Shown here: in pieces, positions 51,125-62,179 of the stretch
How positions within the stretch are numbered: the stretch's first letter is position 1
How the letters are laid out: each line of letters opens with the position of its first letter
DNA from: Emiliania huxleyi CCMP1516
Taxonomy: Eukaryota > Haptophyta > Isochrysidales > Noelaerhabdaceae
Assembly (NCBI RefSeq): GCF_000372725.1
Contig: NW_005201269.1
Span: 277,249-341,248, forward strand
Length of the DNA: 64,000 nt
Reading direction: 5' to 3'
Program-made: the position numbers and the translations under genes
The notes under the pieces: generated by a model
The model's input: the letters and a program-made list of their open reading frames with translations, nothing else
Told to the model about the DNA's origin: nothing
Database searches by the model: none

Positions 51125-52833
51125 TCAGCCGTCGCCGGCCGCCGCCGGCCGCTCCGCCGCCGGCCGGTCGAGCGCGGGGAGGCGGTGGGCGGCGAGATAG
51201 AGCAGCTCGGTGAGGAAGGCGCTGAAGGCGTCCGGCGCCTCGCCGCGGTAGTCGAAGAGCACGCTCGGCCGCACCACGCGCAGCAGGTACTGCTGCATCT
51301 CGCGCACGCGGCGCTGCGACACGTTGGCGAGCGTCGGCATGAGGCCGTCGCGCCGCAGCCGGTCGGGCGGGAGGAGGAGGACGGCGCGGTGCCACTCGAT
51401 CGTCTGCTTGAAGGGCCACGCCACCTTTCCAAACTTGAGCGACGGGTAGTAGGTGTCAACCCGGACGGGGATGCAGCCGGCGGCGACGATGTAGTAGAAG
51501 CGCTGGGTGAAGCCGTCAGAGTCGCCGGTGGGGGCGACGCAAAAGGTGGTGCGCTGCATCCGGCGGATGGTCTCCACCGTCGAGAAGGGCATCGCGTTCT
51601 CCTTGCGTGGGTCCGTCTCGTAGAGCTCGATCCTGCGCCGAGGCACACACGGAGCACGCGTCAAGTGGCGGGCGGGAGACGGCGGCGTAGCAACCGCGCG
51701 GGAGCGGGCGAGGTCTCTCCTCGGCTGGCTCGGGCAATCTCGGGTAATCTCGGGCAATCTCGGGCAATCTCGGGTAATCTCGGGCAATCTCGGGCAATCT
51801 CGGGTCTCTCCTCGGCCGACTCGGGTCGCGGCGGTGCAGCTCCGACGCCTGCGGGGCGGCGGGGAGGCGGCGGGTCTTGCTCGGGCACCACACCGGGCAC
51901 GGGCGTCACGTCCGTGTCAGACATAGTAGATGGGTGCGTGCTAGTCGACTCCTTCGGTCGGCCGGGACAGGGTTACAAGTGCGGGGTTGGGAGTAACACT
52001 GCAGCGGCGAGCGGGCTCCTCGGTGGCACGCGCCGGACCTATCCCCCCCGGCTGCCCGCCCGCCCCCTCCCCGCCCCCGCGCCGCTCGCCTCTCGCAGCT
52101 GCCTTGCCACCTCGGAGCGGACCTTGTTCCTGCTCGGCGACGCCATCAGAAAGACTCGCGTGCTGCGCGCGCCGGCGTCCGGCTGCGCGCGGACCAGCTC
52201 TCGCGGCAGCGAGGCGAGGTACGGGATGGTGACGTCGAGCCGTGACTTGTTGCGGTAGCCCGCGCCCGTGTGCGCGAGCATCGAGCCGCCGAGCCACTTT
52301 GGCATGAACATCGAGTCGAGCGGGAAGAGAAAGAGGTGGCGGTGGGGCCAGCGCGCAAAGTGGGGCAGCGAGTCGCGTGCAAACTTGTCAAAGCTGCCAA
52401 AGAAGGCGTGGTGCGCCGGCCCGTTGACCCGCGACATGCCGTGCCCCCACCCGAGCATCGCGTTGCAGCCGAGCAGGAAGGGCACCAGAAAGACGTCGGC
52501 GCGCTCGGGCTCGCCGACGAGGGTCGCCACCTGCAGGAGCTTGGAGAAGATGGGCACATCGGTGCAGTGCGACCGCAGGTTCTCCAGGTGCGAGAAGCCC
52601 GTGTTTGGGCACGTGTCCTCACGGAGGTAAGCGCAGTTGACGTGCAGCAGCTCGCGGGCGCGACGCTCGACGTACTCGACGACCTGGCCGTGGTAAGCCC
52701 ATGGGAGGCCGTACACGAAGAGACGCAGCCGCCGGCCGCGCTGCACGTCGCGACGGCACGGCAGCGGCCGCGGACCGGGCGGCAGGAAGCGCTTGAGGGC
52801 GGACTCCCGAGCGGCGTCCGCGGTCTGGGCCAT
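51125..52833 (-). CDS. Exostosin-family (GT47) glycosyltransferase; one intron
   Basis: The first exon (start 52833) reads LRLFVYGLPWAYHGQVVEYV, ADVFLVPFLLGCNAMLG, HLFLFPLDSMFMP, the usual exostosin opening. The second exon (51632-51125) has the GT47 donor site pattern RTTFCVAPTGDSDGFTQRFY followed by YIVAAGCIPVRVD. The likely intron is 51633-52102 with a GC donor after AAG, giving about 412 residues. No signal anchor is seen at the N terminus (MAQTADAARES), which is unusual for a Golgi enzyme, so an upstream exon may be missing. It may build a cell-surface polysaccharide; the sugar is not predictable. Confidence 0.8.
51728..51806 (+). repeat. TCGGGCAATC tandem repeat within the exostosin intron
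   Basis: A 10-11 base unit is repeated about eight times with C/T variation. Confidence 0.9.
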
Positions 52834-53617
52834 GCTCGCAGTCAGGCCAATGCTGCAGGCGGTGCAGTCAGGCCTTTGCTGCCGCGAAAGCGGCTGCAAA
52901 GCTGGGACAAAGAAATGTTTCCCGGTGCGCGGTTTATAAGTCGCTCGTGTCGGCGGCGCAGAACGAGGCAGAGGAGAGCGACGCGACAGAGGAAGAAGCG
53001 ACAAGGGAGAGCACGACGAGAAGGGGCCGACCGCGAGGTGGCACGAAGGTCGCAGCGAGAATCGGAGAGAGACTGCGAAGAGAGATAGGAAGAGCAAGAG
53101 GCGGACGCCCAAGGGTGGGCGACGGACGTACATGTAGCGCACCACACCCCTCTTCTTAAAATCCCTGTGTGGTGGCGGCGTGCCGTCGGTCCTCCCATCC
53201 CTCCCTTGGGTTGTCCGTTTTCTTTCTTTCTTTTTTCGTGTCGGCCATTCCGGCGTTTGATAGCTACCATTCCATCCCCCCCGCCTTCTTTCGAGGTCTC
53301 GAGATACACAAATGGCCAAACCCAAGAGATTTCTTGTTGGCTTCTAAAAATCTCTCTCTCCAAACCCAGAAAAGAAAGAAAGCCCCCGCGGACCAAGCTA
53401 GGGCTGGGTCGAGGACAGACACGTCCCCACCTTTGCAGGAATTTGCAAGAGCGAGGGGACAGGACACCCGTGAATGGCTTAAAGGTTAAAGCTCATGGCT
53501 TTTTAAAACACCGTCTTATCCTTTCGCCTGCGGAAATGACCGCTCCCTGGCGTGGCATATCTCGTCAACCTGCATGATGGGGGGAACCTCGCTGCATATG
53601 AGCCGGGCCACTGCGTC
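52834..53617. other. Intergenic, with dispersed repeats
   Basis: Positions 52995-53215 are an inverted copy of 39945-40115. Positions 53390-53505 contain a unit (GGACCAAGCTAGGGCTGGGT to GGACAGGACACCCGTGAATG) that recurs at 54105-54185 and 54318-54355. Confidence 0.75.
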
Positions 53618-54075
53618 GGGAGCTGCTGCCAAAGAAGGTCGAGAGCTTTGCTGAGCAGCGTGTCGTCGCTGTGTCGGCCGGAGCCGTCCACAGCCTCGCC
53701 CTCACCGCCGACGGAGCTGTCTAGAGCTGGGGCGATGGTTGGCGAGGCAAGCTGGGCCACGGCGACGAGCAGAGCCAGCCGCTGCCCAAGAAGGTCGAGG
53801 CCTTGGCTGGCCAGCACGTCGTCGCTGTGTCGGCGGGAGGCGGCCACAGCCTCGCCATCACCGCCGACGGCTCCGTCTGGAGCTGGGGCGACGGGCGTTG
53901 TGGCCAGCTGTGCCACGGCGATCAGCAGGACCAGCTGCTGCCCAAGAAGGTCGAGGCCTTTGCTGAGCAGCGCGTCGTCGCAGCCTCGGCTGGAGAGCAC
54001 CACAGCCTCGCCATCACCGCCGACGGCGATGTCTGGAGCCTCTGGGGCATGGATGGACCCTGTTTTTCTTTGAGA
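53618..54075 (+). pseudogene. RCC1-repeat fragment with in-frame stop
   Basis: The reading gives three RCC1-type units: RVVAVSAGAVHSLALTADGA, HVVAVSAGGGHSLAITADGS then VWSWGDGRCGQLCHGD, and RVVAASAGEHHSLAITADGD. The first is cut by a TAG at 53722-53724 where the family has the W of VWSWG. The fragment has no start and ends after the third unit. It lies between two direct copies of a dispersed repeat (53390-53475 and 54105-54180), so it was probably captured and moved. Confidence 0.8.
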
Positions 54076-54399
54076 GCGCCTTACGCCGAATAATAAAGCA
54101 CGCGCGGACCAAGCTAGGGCTGGGTCGAGGACAGACACGTCCCCACCTTTGCAGGAATTTGCAAGAGCGAGGGGACACGGGACAGGAAAGAAAGAAAGAA
54201 AGAAAACAGACAGCCCAAGGGAGGGATGGGAGGACGGCACGCCGCCACCACACAGGGATTTTAAGGAGAGGTGTGTGGTGCGCTAGCCGTCGCCCACCCT
54301 AGGGAGTCTGCCTCGAGGGGACAGGACACCCGTGAATGGCTTAAAACTCATGCTTTTTTTTCGCGAGAGGGCTTCTACACGCGTACAGTGCAGACACAT
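54076..54399. repeat. Dispersed repeats downstream of the RCC1 fragment
   Basis: 54105-54180 copies 53390-53470. 54183-54315 copies the 39945-40060 region in the same orientation. 54318-54355 copies 53455-53500. Confidence 0.8.
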
Positions 54400-55224
54400 A
54401 TGTGTGTTTATATGCGGCGCGCCGCCCACAAGACACTCCGGCTGGTGCTCGACGAGCCGCCGCCGGTCGCCGACACAGCGCGCTGCGACGGCCGCGGCGA
54501 CGCCGAGCTCCGCCGGCTGCTTGTGCGAACAGGCGTGCTTCCCAAGGCGAGCGGCTCCGCCTACGTGGAGATGGGCGAGACCAAGGTGCTGTGCGCCATC
54601 TTTGGGCCGCAGCAGGCCGACGGCCACGACTTTCTCAGCCACGGGCGGCTCGAGTGCACCGTCAAGTTTTCCGCGTTTGCGCGCCGCACCACGGACCCGG
54701 CCGCCGCCACGACCGACGCGAGTGCCACTGCCGCTCTGTCGGCCTCGCTGTCGGCGGCGCTGAGCGGCTCGGTCCAGCTCGACCAGTACCCGAAGAGCCT
54801 CATCTGCGTGCACGCCATGGTGCTGCAGGACGGCGGCGGCGCGCTGCCCGCGCTCGTCTCGTGCGGCTCGGCCGCGCTGGCACACGCGCGGCTCAAGCTG
54901 TACGGCCTGGTCGCCGCCTGCGGCGCGGCCATTCCTGACGAGGGCAGCGGTCGAGTGCTGCTCGACCCGTCCGCGAGCGAGGAGCGCGCCGCCAGCAGCC
55001 GGCTGGTTGCGGCCACCGTGCCGGAGCTGTCGCATCTGCCGCTCCTCGAGCAGGAGGGGCGGGCGCAGTTCGAGGCGGTGGCGGCGGCGCTGCGGCACGC
55101 GCTCGGCGGCGCGGCGACCGTGCACGAGCGCATGCGTGAGGCGCTGCTCGCGGAGGGACAGACGGCCTCCTCCGCACGCAAGCGGAGCCGCGGCGGGGGA
55201 GGGGCGGTTGACGCGGCGGCTTGA
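54400..55224 (+). CDS. Exosome RNase PH-like subunit MTR3/EXOSC6
   Basis: A structural subunit of the six-membered RNase PH ring of the RNA exosome. The reading has GRGDAELRRLLVRTGVLPKA, GSAYVEMGETKVLCAIFGPQ, LDQYPKSLICVHAMVLQDGG, and LLDPSASEERAASSRLVAAT. The last pattern (LLDP--EE-) and overall order fit EXOSC6/MTR3 better than RRP41 or RRP46. ATG at 54400 or 54412 are both possible; the protein is about 270 residues, the family's usual size. The C terminus is basic and low-complexity. The start lies just after a dispersed repeat. Confidence 0.8.
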   Translation: MCVYMRRAAHKTLRLVLDEPPPVADTARCDGRGDAELRRLLVRTGVLPKASGSAYVEMGETKVLCAIFGPQQADGHDFLSHGRLECTVKFSAFARRTTDPAAATTDASATAALSASLSAALSGSVQLDQYPKSLICVHAMVLQDGGGALPALVSCGSAALAHARLKLYGLVAACGAAIPDEGSGRVLLDPSASEERAASSRLVAATVPELSHLPLLEQEGRAQFEAVAAALRHALGGAATVHERMREALLAEGQTASSARKRSRGGGGAVDAAA

Positions 55225-55650
55225 GACACACTGAGGTTTCGCTATGGCGATATCAGCTTGACGCGAGACGGTACACGGACAAAAATGACACCGCCGCGCG
55301 CAGAGCAGACGGAAAACCGTGGCTCGGACGTTGGACCACGCACCAATCACCCCACCCCCAACCCGACCCCGGCCCATCACGACATGACAAATCGACCGAC
55401 GCACACGCGAGAGACCACCCCGCGCGATAATGCGGCAGGCAGACCGAGACGCCCCGCCCAGGGTCGCCACAGCGGACGGCCGACCCTCCTCTATCCTCGG
55501 TACCTCGCCGCCTCGTTTGTCCCCTCCCTCCCCCCCCTGCCCCTGTCCCCCCCCGCCCCCTCTCTCTGTCTCGGTCTACACGGACTACGTCGTCGGAGAG
55601 CGCGCCACACCACCGCAACACACTCCTGAATGGCGTTGTGTGTAAACCAC
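55225..55650. other. Intergenic between convergent genes, nothing recognised
   Basis: C-rich tract at 55520-55565. No gene or repeat is recognised. Confidence 0.5.
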
Positions 55651-57475
55651 TCACGACCTCTCAAAGATCAGCTCGAGCCGTTCCAGCTTGAGCTGTTGCT
55701 GCTGCACTTGCACCTACAAAGGACCTCTTTCGATCAGAGCTCTGAGAGCGGCTCCGCATATACAACAAGCGATGGCGAGGAAGCATCTAGCGTGACGCCT
55801 GCAGCAGCTCGTTGGACCGTCGCAGCGACTCACTTGAGTTGCGCAGCCTCTCATTCTCGAGCCGCAGCGCCGCCAGCTCGTGCTGCTCCGAGCGAGAGCA
55901 GCTTCCGCCGCCGCCCGCCCCTCCGCCCGCCCCTCCGCCAATCCCAGCGCCCCTGCCCGCATCGCCACGGGAGGACGAGGTGCCGGCCCACGCGGCGGCA
56001 AAAGGAGCAGCACTCTCCACCGCCACCACCGCGCCGGGCGCCTCATCTGACGCCGGCGCCGCCGACTCGGGGCTGGGCTCGCTGGGACGCGCGGCGTGCT
56101 CGCTCGAAAACCCGCGCGGGGCCGCACTCGCCGCGGCAAGGCGGCGGCCGAGGTCGGCGTTCTCCTCCTGCAGCGCCCGCATCGACGCCTGCAACTGCTG
56201 CAGCTGCAGACCTTGCGCGTCCACTTGCACCGTCGGCCGGTTCTGGATATTCTTCGCGCGCGAGGCAAAGAGGAGCGTGTTGGCCGTCTCCTCGAGCATG
56301 TGCAGGGAAGGGGACACGCAAGCGAGCATGAGCGTTCGGCCGTCGCCACCAAGGGAGTCCATGAGCAGCTTCGTCAGCTTCGAGTCGCGGTACGGGATGT
56401 GGCCTTGCCGTCTGCGCGCGTCGGACAGCGAGGAGATGACGTTGCCGAGCGCAAAGAGCGAGCGGTTGATGTGCCCCGTCTCGGAGGCCATCGCACCCTC
56501 GGAGCACGAGTCCTTGAGCCGCTCCGAGCCAGCGAGGTCGACCAGCGAGATGCGTCCGGTGCAGCCCGTGTTCGCGTCCTTTAGGTGCAGCGTCATGAGG
56601 CAATGCGAGCGCGACGAGTCCTTGTTGAGCTGGTGGCTCGACACCTTGCGATTACGCGTCCCCTCAGCCAGCACGGCCATCGCGTCGCCGAGCGACTCGC
56701 ATTCAACCTGCAGCAGGTTCTGCACGAACGGCCCGAGCCGCGCCTCGTGTCTCAGCTGCAGGTTGACCGACGCCGGATTGAGGAGGTCGTTGAGCTGCTC
56801 GTTGTAGATCTCGAGGTAAGACGCGCTGACGGTGACGCCCGCGTGCTCCCGCCCGTGGGCCGTGAGCTCAAAGAGATCGGACAGCACCCGTGGAATCAGG
56901 CCGTGCGGCCCATCGTCCAGGGACGCGGCCGCGGCCTCCCTCCCATAGTCGATCGAGTCGGGGCCAGTCATCGTGAAGGTCTTTCCGGACCCTGTCTGGC
57001 CATACGCAAAGATGGTCACGGAGTAGCCACTTAGGGCGTCCATAAGCAGATTTCCCGCACGAGCGGCCTGGAAGACAGGCGCCTGCGCAGAGCCCGCAAG
57101 GCAGGCGTCGACCGTCAGTGAGCGCAGTGTGGTCAAGCCGTGGCTGCGGTCCATGACGCCGCGGGAGCCCCTCGCGTGCCCCTCGTCCATCCACTGAACG
57201 GTGCAGCCGTCATCGGCGCAGTAGACGCACTCGACATCGCCGCGGGCTCGCTCGTCGTGAGAGAGGGGCCGCACGCGCACAACCACCTGGATGCTCTCGG
57301 AGCCGCCTGCTGGCGAGCTCGAAGATGGCCCCGGCCGAGAGTGGCCGTATGGGCTCGCCGAACGCGAAGGCGCAGCGGAGAGCGGGCTCTCGGAGCCAGG
57401 GGCGAATGCCCGTGCGCTGGGCGGCGAAATCATGCCATTGGGGACCGAGGTGGGCAGGAGCCCTCCCCGGCCCAT
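55651..57475 (-). CDS. Kinesin motor protein; one intron
   Basis: Microtubule motor of 579 residues if exons are 57475-55799 and 55713-55651. The motor is N-terminal after a 55-residue disordered lead: IQVVVRVRPLS, P-loop GQTGSGKTFTM, switch I NKDSSRSHC, switch II SLVDLAGSERLKD, then HIPYRDSKLTKLLMDSLGG and SRAKNIQNRP in the neck. The tail has two short coiled-coil segments (LQQLQASMRALQEENADL and AALRLENERLRNSSESL) with a Ser/Ala/Gly-rich spacer. The intron 55714-55798 has a GC donor after CAG and extends the last coil with VQVQQQQLKLERLELIFERS. The subfamily is uncertain; the short tail and the motor sequence resemble KIF12-like kinesins. The ATG at 57475 is the first in frame. Confidence 0.85.
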
Positions 57476-58802
57476 TTCTGCGACGCACCGCGCGCGAGCG
57501 TTTATCGTTACACTAGCAGACCTGGCGCGCACACCACGCGCGAGCCGATTTGTTTTTCTGATGTCTTGGAGGAGAGACAGTATCGGGTAATGAATTTTTA
57601 TCTACATATCACTCTGAATCATCCCAGAGTGGTTCAATAACATGCCGCCTCTCGAGCGGAGCAGTATCGCCACGTGCGCGGAAGTTGCGCTTGTAGTTGT
57701 CCCACTGGTCATTCTGCTCCTCAATCAAGGCTGCCGGTGAGCTCCTTGCATGTGTGCTCCCTGTACCACCGCGCGCGGTGCCGATGATATGCTTTCTGCC
57801 CGTGCTCACCGAGGTCGTACTCGGAGCGCTCCGGTGGCCATTTGCCCTAGGTGAGGAGGCGGAGGAGGTGAGAGGCGGAGGAGGTGAGGAGGCGGAGGAG
57901 GTGAGGAGGCGAAGGAGGTGAGGAGGCGGAGGAGGTGAGGAGGCGGAGGAGGTGAGAGGCGGGGCTCACCTTCTCGGTGTCCTCGCGCGAGGGCCGGTGA
58001 GGCCGGCGAGATTCGTTGCGTGGCTTGCGTCTTGCGAGATACGGTTCGCGCCCAAACAAGTTTGGACGCTCTGGGACGCGCCGCAAAATCAAGAAAGCCG
58101 ATGGAAAGGGGGCTACTGGGGCGGCCAAATTCACACCTCGCGGGACTACTTATGTTTTCGTAAACGTAGTCGTGGCCCCCCGCTACGTCGCACGACTGCG
58201 ACTGGGTAGCGGGGGGCTATAAACTACACCTGCATCAGCCTGGCCTACACGGCGAGCGGCAAGAGTCTAACAGTGGGCATTTCGATTGCGGGCTTCTTCG
58301 AGGTAGATGCCACGGCCCTCTCTTTGGCATCAAGGGGATGAAAGTAAACGCTCTTGGAGCACTTGGAGTGCAGTCAGTAACCTCACATCCAGGGCCGGGG
58401 AGCTGAGAAGTAAAGAAATCGTACTGAGAGTCGCCGTCCAGCGCGACCGACATCGGCGGCGCGGGGTCGCCACCGGCGGCGAGGGGAGCGGCGTCGAGGG
58501 GGTCGGCCGACGGCGGCGAGGAGGCTGTGGTTCTGTGTACATCACATTGACACACACGTACACTAGCTAGCACGTACAGCAAGCTACGACGGCATATGCA
58601 TATGTGCATTGGCATAGACAGAGACAAGATGCAGAGACAGTGGCCCACTGGAGGGTAGAGACAGGGGCATGGGCAGAGGCAGATACATACCAGGTCAGAG
58701 ACAGAAACAGGGACAGGCCGACGACCAGCCTAAAGCCGTAGCTCGCCTCCGCCTCGCCTTCACCGACCTCGGCCAGCGCGCTGCTGCTCGCACACGCGCG
58801 CT
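57476..58802. other. Intergenic, with a possible exon and repeats
   Basis: On the minus strand 57730-57609 follows a CCGGCAG acceptor and reads ALIEEQNDQWDNYKRNFRAR to PLWDDSE and a stop. It may be a terminal exon, but no partner exon was found. GAGGAGGCGGAGGAGGTGAG units are repeated at 57850-57962. Positions 58343-58408 are an inverted copy of 18328-18392. Confidence 0.45.
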
Positions 58803-61157
58803 CTACACAGCCGTTGGCACACGTGGGTAAAACATGTTGACGCCCTGGTCCGAGTACGAGGCGGGCGGAAGCGGCTTGTTTGGCCCCGGCTGCGCGATGC
58901 TTGCGGGGTCGGCTGCAATCGCAGTCGCGCAGATGGAGTACAGGTCCATGTCCTTGAAGCGCGCCCAGACGTCCCTCGGCACCTTCCGGAGGCAGTCCTG
59001 CTCCCGCACGCCGATGTTATAGACGAGCGTCGACACCATCCGAAACATGCTCTGCGTCATGAACGAGCGCTCCGGGTCGTACTCGCCCTTCACCGGAGCA
59101 TTGTATCCCACGTAGAGGTCGATATCGTCCGGGTGCTCGTAGACGGCGGCGAGCTTGGCGTCCCACGGTGCGGCAAACTGGTCGAAGCTGGTGATGGGAG
59201 GGAGGTGGATTGCTGCGCGCACCTGGTTGAACGACCCCACGCGCTGCCCGCGGCTGCGCTCGACAACCTTCATCTCAAAGTTGAGGAGGTAGGAGGGGGT
59301 GTTGCCGAGGGTCTGGAGCGAGGATGGCGCGACTTGCGCCGCGTGCAAAAGCTCGCGCAGCGTCGGGCCCGTCGCGGCGTCGGTCCAGTTGCCGGGCTTG
59401 GCGATCCACTTCTCGGAATACGACCCGAGCGGGCCGAGCTCCTCTGGCGGCATGGCGTGCCACATGTACGACGTTTCGTACTCGAGACCCGCCGAGGCGC
59501 CCGTGAACAAGTCGCCTGTCAGATGCTTGGCCACGTTCAGGCCGGCGACCATCGGCGAGTAGCGGTTGAGCGGAACGTTGAGGGCCGCGACCTGAGCGTT
59601 GACCTCGCGCACAGTGCCGCCGTTGAGGAAGCCGACGTACTCGCGACGGACCACCTGAAAGAAGAGGAAGGTGAGGAGCTGCTTCGTGCTCTCGAAGATC
59701 CGGGGCCCGTCAAACTCGGGGTGCATCTTGCGAATCTCGACCGCCAGCACGTTGTGCACCGACTGGGCGCAAGAGAGCATGAAGTACATCCCCACGTGCA
59801 CGTTCGTGTGGTTGCTGCCCGAAGCCCAGACGTTGGCTTTGAGCTTGCCGAACTTCAACGGCGGGCGTGAGAGGGGCGTGAGAGGGGGAGCGGCGGGCGT
59901 GAGACAGAGACAGAGACAGAGACAGAGACAGAGACAGAGACAGAGTCGAGGGGCGTGAGAGGGAGGGGGAGCGGCGGGCGTGAGAGGGGCGTGAGAGGGG
60001 TATGAGAGGGGCGAGGAGGTGGGCGAGCGAACACGGGCGAGCGTGTGGCGTGTGTGAGGGTGAGGCATGCCTTGAGCGTGTCGCTAGACTCCGGGGAGAA
60101 GGGGCCATTGTCGGCGTCCATGTATCGCAGCGGCCTGCCCGAGGAGTTGACGCGGACGGTGCCATCCTCCTTGTTCATCAGAAAGGCCTGCTGCTCCTTG
60201 GTTTGCCCGTACACGAACCCCATGTCGAAGTCGCCCGAGAAGTTGCGGGTGTAGTGCTCGCCGTCGGTCAGCACGCCGGACTGGAACCAAGTGGCGATGA
60301 AGAAATTGACCGTCCACATGGCGAGCACATTCGTGCGCGGGTTCTGCGGGGCCGGCCCGGCCGGCCACAGCGGCGGAGAGTCTCCCGTGGGCGGGACGCC
60401 GGGGCCCGTCACGCCAGCCTCCTCCAAGCACTGCGCCCACGGCGCGGCGTTCTCACTCTCGGGGTCGCCTCGATCAAACAGAGTCTTGACCTTCTCCGGC
60501 GCTGGGAGCCGCCCGCCATCCCCTGCCCGCTCAGGCGTGCGCGCGCCGCGGGTCCAGTCGAACCACTCCTCCTTCGCCTACGGCCAAAGACGAGGCACAT
60601 CGGAGCGACGCTGCTCGACCGCGACGGCATCATCACGACCTAGCACGCACCAGCTTGTTTAGCGTGTAGACCCACGGCGTGATAGCGGGCCAGCTGGGGT
60701 TCGCAGTCAGCGGGTACCAGAAACGGCCAGCGGCGAGCACGCCGGTGTACATGGTCAAGTAAGGCATGTAACGTGCAGAGACGTGGTGGATGAGGGATGG
60801 CGGTATCACGAGGGTGAAGAAGTCCCAGAGCCGGTCGTTTGGATCGCCGCAACAGCACGCGCACTTTATTACGGCGTCGCAAATCAGCGTCACCGGCGTG
60901 CAGCAGAAAAGTCCACCCGGGCAGCAGCCAGCGGCGCAGGCAATGCCGACCGGCAACTCGAAGAGGCAGTTCATGCAGCAGCAGCACGCCGCATCGCACG
61001 GGCGACACAGAGAAGGGCAGCTATCAGGCGGGTAGTGCGAGTACTCTTCCTGGCGCGTCATCTCCGCCTGCTTGGGCGCCTCTATGCGACGCTCCTCCCG
61101 CTTCTGCTTGACGTAGCCCGCGGGCGGACGCGGGACATTTGGTCGCGCGATCACCAT
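58803..61157 (-). CDS. Cyclooxygenase-like animal haem peroxidase family protein with Cys-rich N terminus; two introns
   Basis: Exons 61157-60651, 60577-60071 and 59852-58803 join in phase to give 687 residues. Intron 1 (60578-60650) is GT-AG; intron 2 (59853-60070) has a GC donor. The central and C-terminal parts follow prostaglandin H synthase: SGDFDMGFVYGQTKEQQ, SVHNVLAVEIRKMHPEFDGP, LTFLFFQVVRREYV, and YETSYMWHAMPPE, where Tyr467 and His470 sit at the places of the catalytic tyrosine and proximal haem histidine. The distal histidine region reads NFFIATWFQSG and seems to lack His. That fits a fatty-acid dioxygenase without normal peroxidase activity, but it is inference from an alignment by eye. 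The N-terminal 170 residues contain a Cys-rich, partly hydrophobic stretch (CDAACCCCMNC, CCPGGLFCC) not known to me in this family. Confidence 0.75.
59905..59946 (+). repeat. AGACAG hexamer repeat in the intron of the cyclooxygenase-like gene
   Basis: About seven units, flanked on both sides by GGCGTGAGAGGG units (59865-60010). Confidence 0.95.
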
Positions 61158-62179
61158 CGCGCGCGGCCGCGCCGTTTATAGTCGATAGTTCGATAGTTCG
61201 AGCGCGTCCGAGAGGGTGTTTTGGATCTGCGAGGGCGCAGGCGGCGGCGGCGCGGGGCGAGCGTCAGCAGCATAAAATGGGATGAGCACGGCGCGGGCTT
61301 GTTTTGGGGGTCGCGGGGGCGCAGTAGGCACGGAGGCGACCCGCGGCTCAGCAGCGCTCCGACCGCGATCCGATTGTGCCAGATTCGCCTCGATACTCGG
61401 ATCGATCCGCTCGCACGGCGGTCGCAGCACGGCGTGCAGCCAGGCACGGGCTCGCTGCAGTGGTGGTTGTGGGGCGAGGCGAGAGGGCACGCGCGGGGGC
61501 AGCTCTCATCTCGCGCCGCGTCGCGCCGGGCGAGGGGCGAGGCGAGAGGCAATCACCGCGTACCGGGTAGGCGCGGATGCAACCGTGTTGTGATGGCTCG
61601 TGATGTGCCCCACTCGAGTAGCCGATCCCCTTCCTGCCCCGGGTGTGAAACCCACACTGCCTCTCACAGCAGACTGGCTCGGACTGGCACTACAAAAGCC
61701 CCTTATGACTGGCGTACTCTTCCGGCTGACCCCCCCCCCCCACCAATCCTCCCCGCCCGGGCTCTGGCTCCTCCTCCTTCGCTAGCGCCCTCGCCCCCCG
61801 CCGGCGGTGATTCCGTGCCCCCTCCCCGCCCCCCGTTTACAACCAAACTCCCTCGCACGACACCGGGCATAAGAAGCGGCGCAACGAGCTGGCTGCTGCC
61901 GACAAACACTGCAGTTGTATTTGCTACCTCACGCGCTCCGTCGCCACCTTAATTAATAACACCTTGAGCTCTCTGCCCCTCGAGCCCGGATCGGCTGCCA
62001 CCAGCACTCGAGATGGCCGGACTACCGATCGTCATCCCCCCCTACATCCCCTTTTGCTCGCTCTGCATCCCTGCGCGTGGCTATGCTGTGTGTGTGCGGT
62101 CCCTCGAAGGGTAGGTAGGCCAGCCGGGCATCGATGGACGACATGGATGTCAGCAAGCAGTGAGCGGGGGCAGGGGCGG
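61158..62179. other. Intergenic, nothing recognised
   Basis: Short frames only. A C homopolymer lies at 61730-61741. Confidence 0.5.

Noticed and set aside
58016..58222. Plus-strand basic frame resembling a small ribosomal protein
   Set aside because: Only base composition supports it; no ribosomal family motif could be named.
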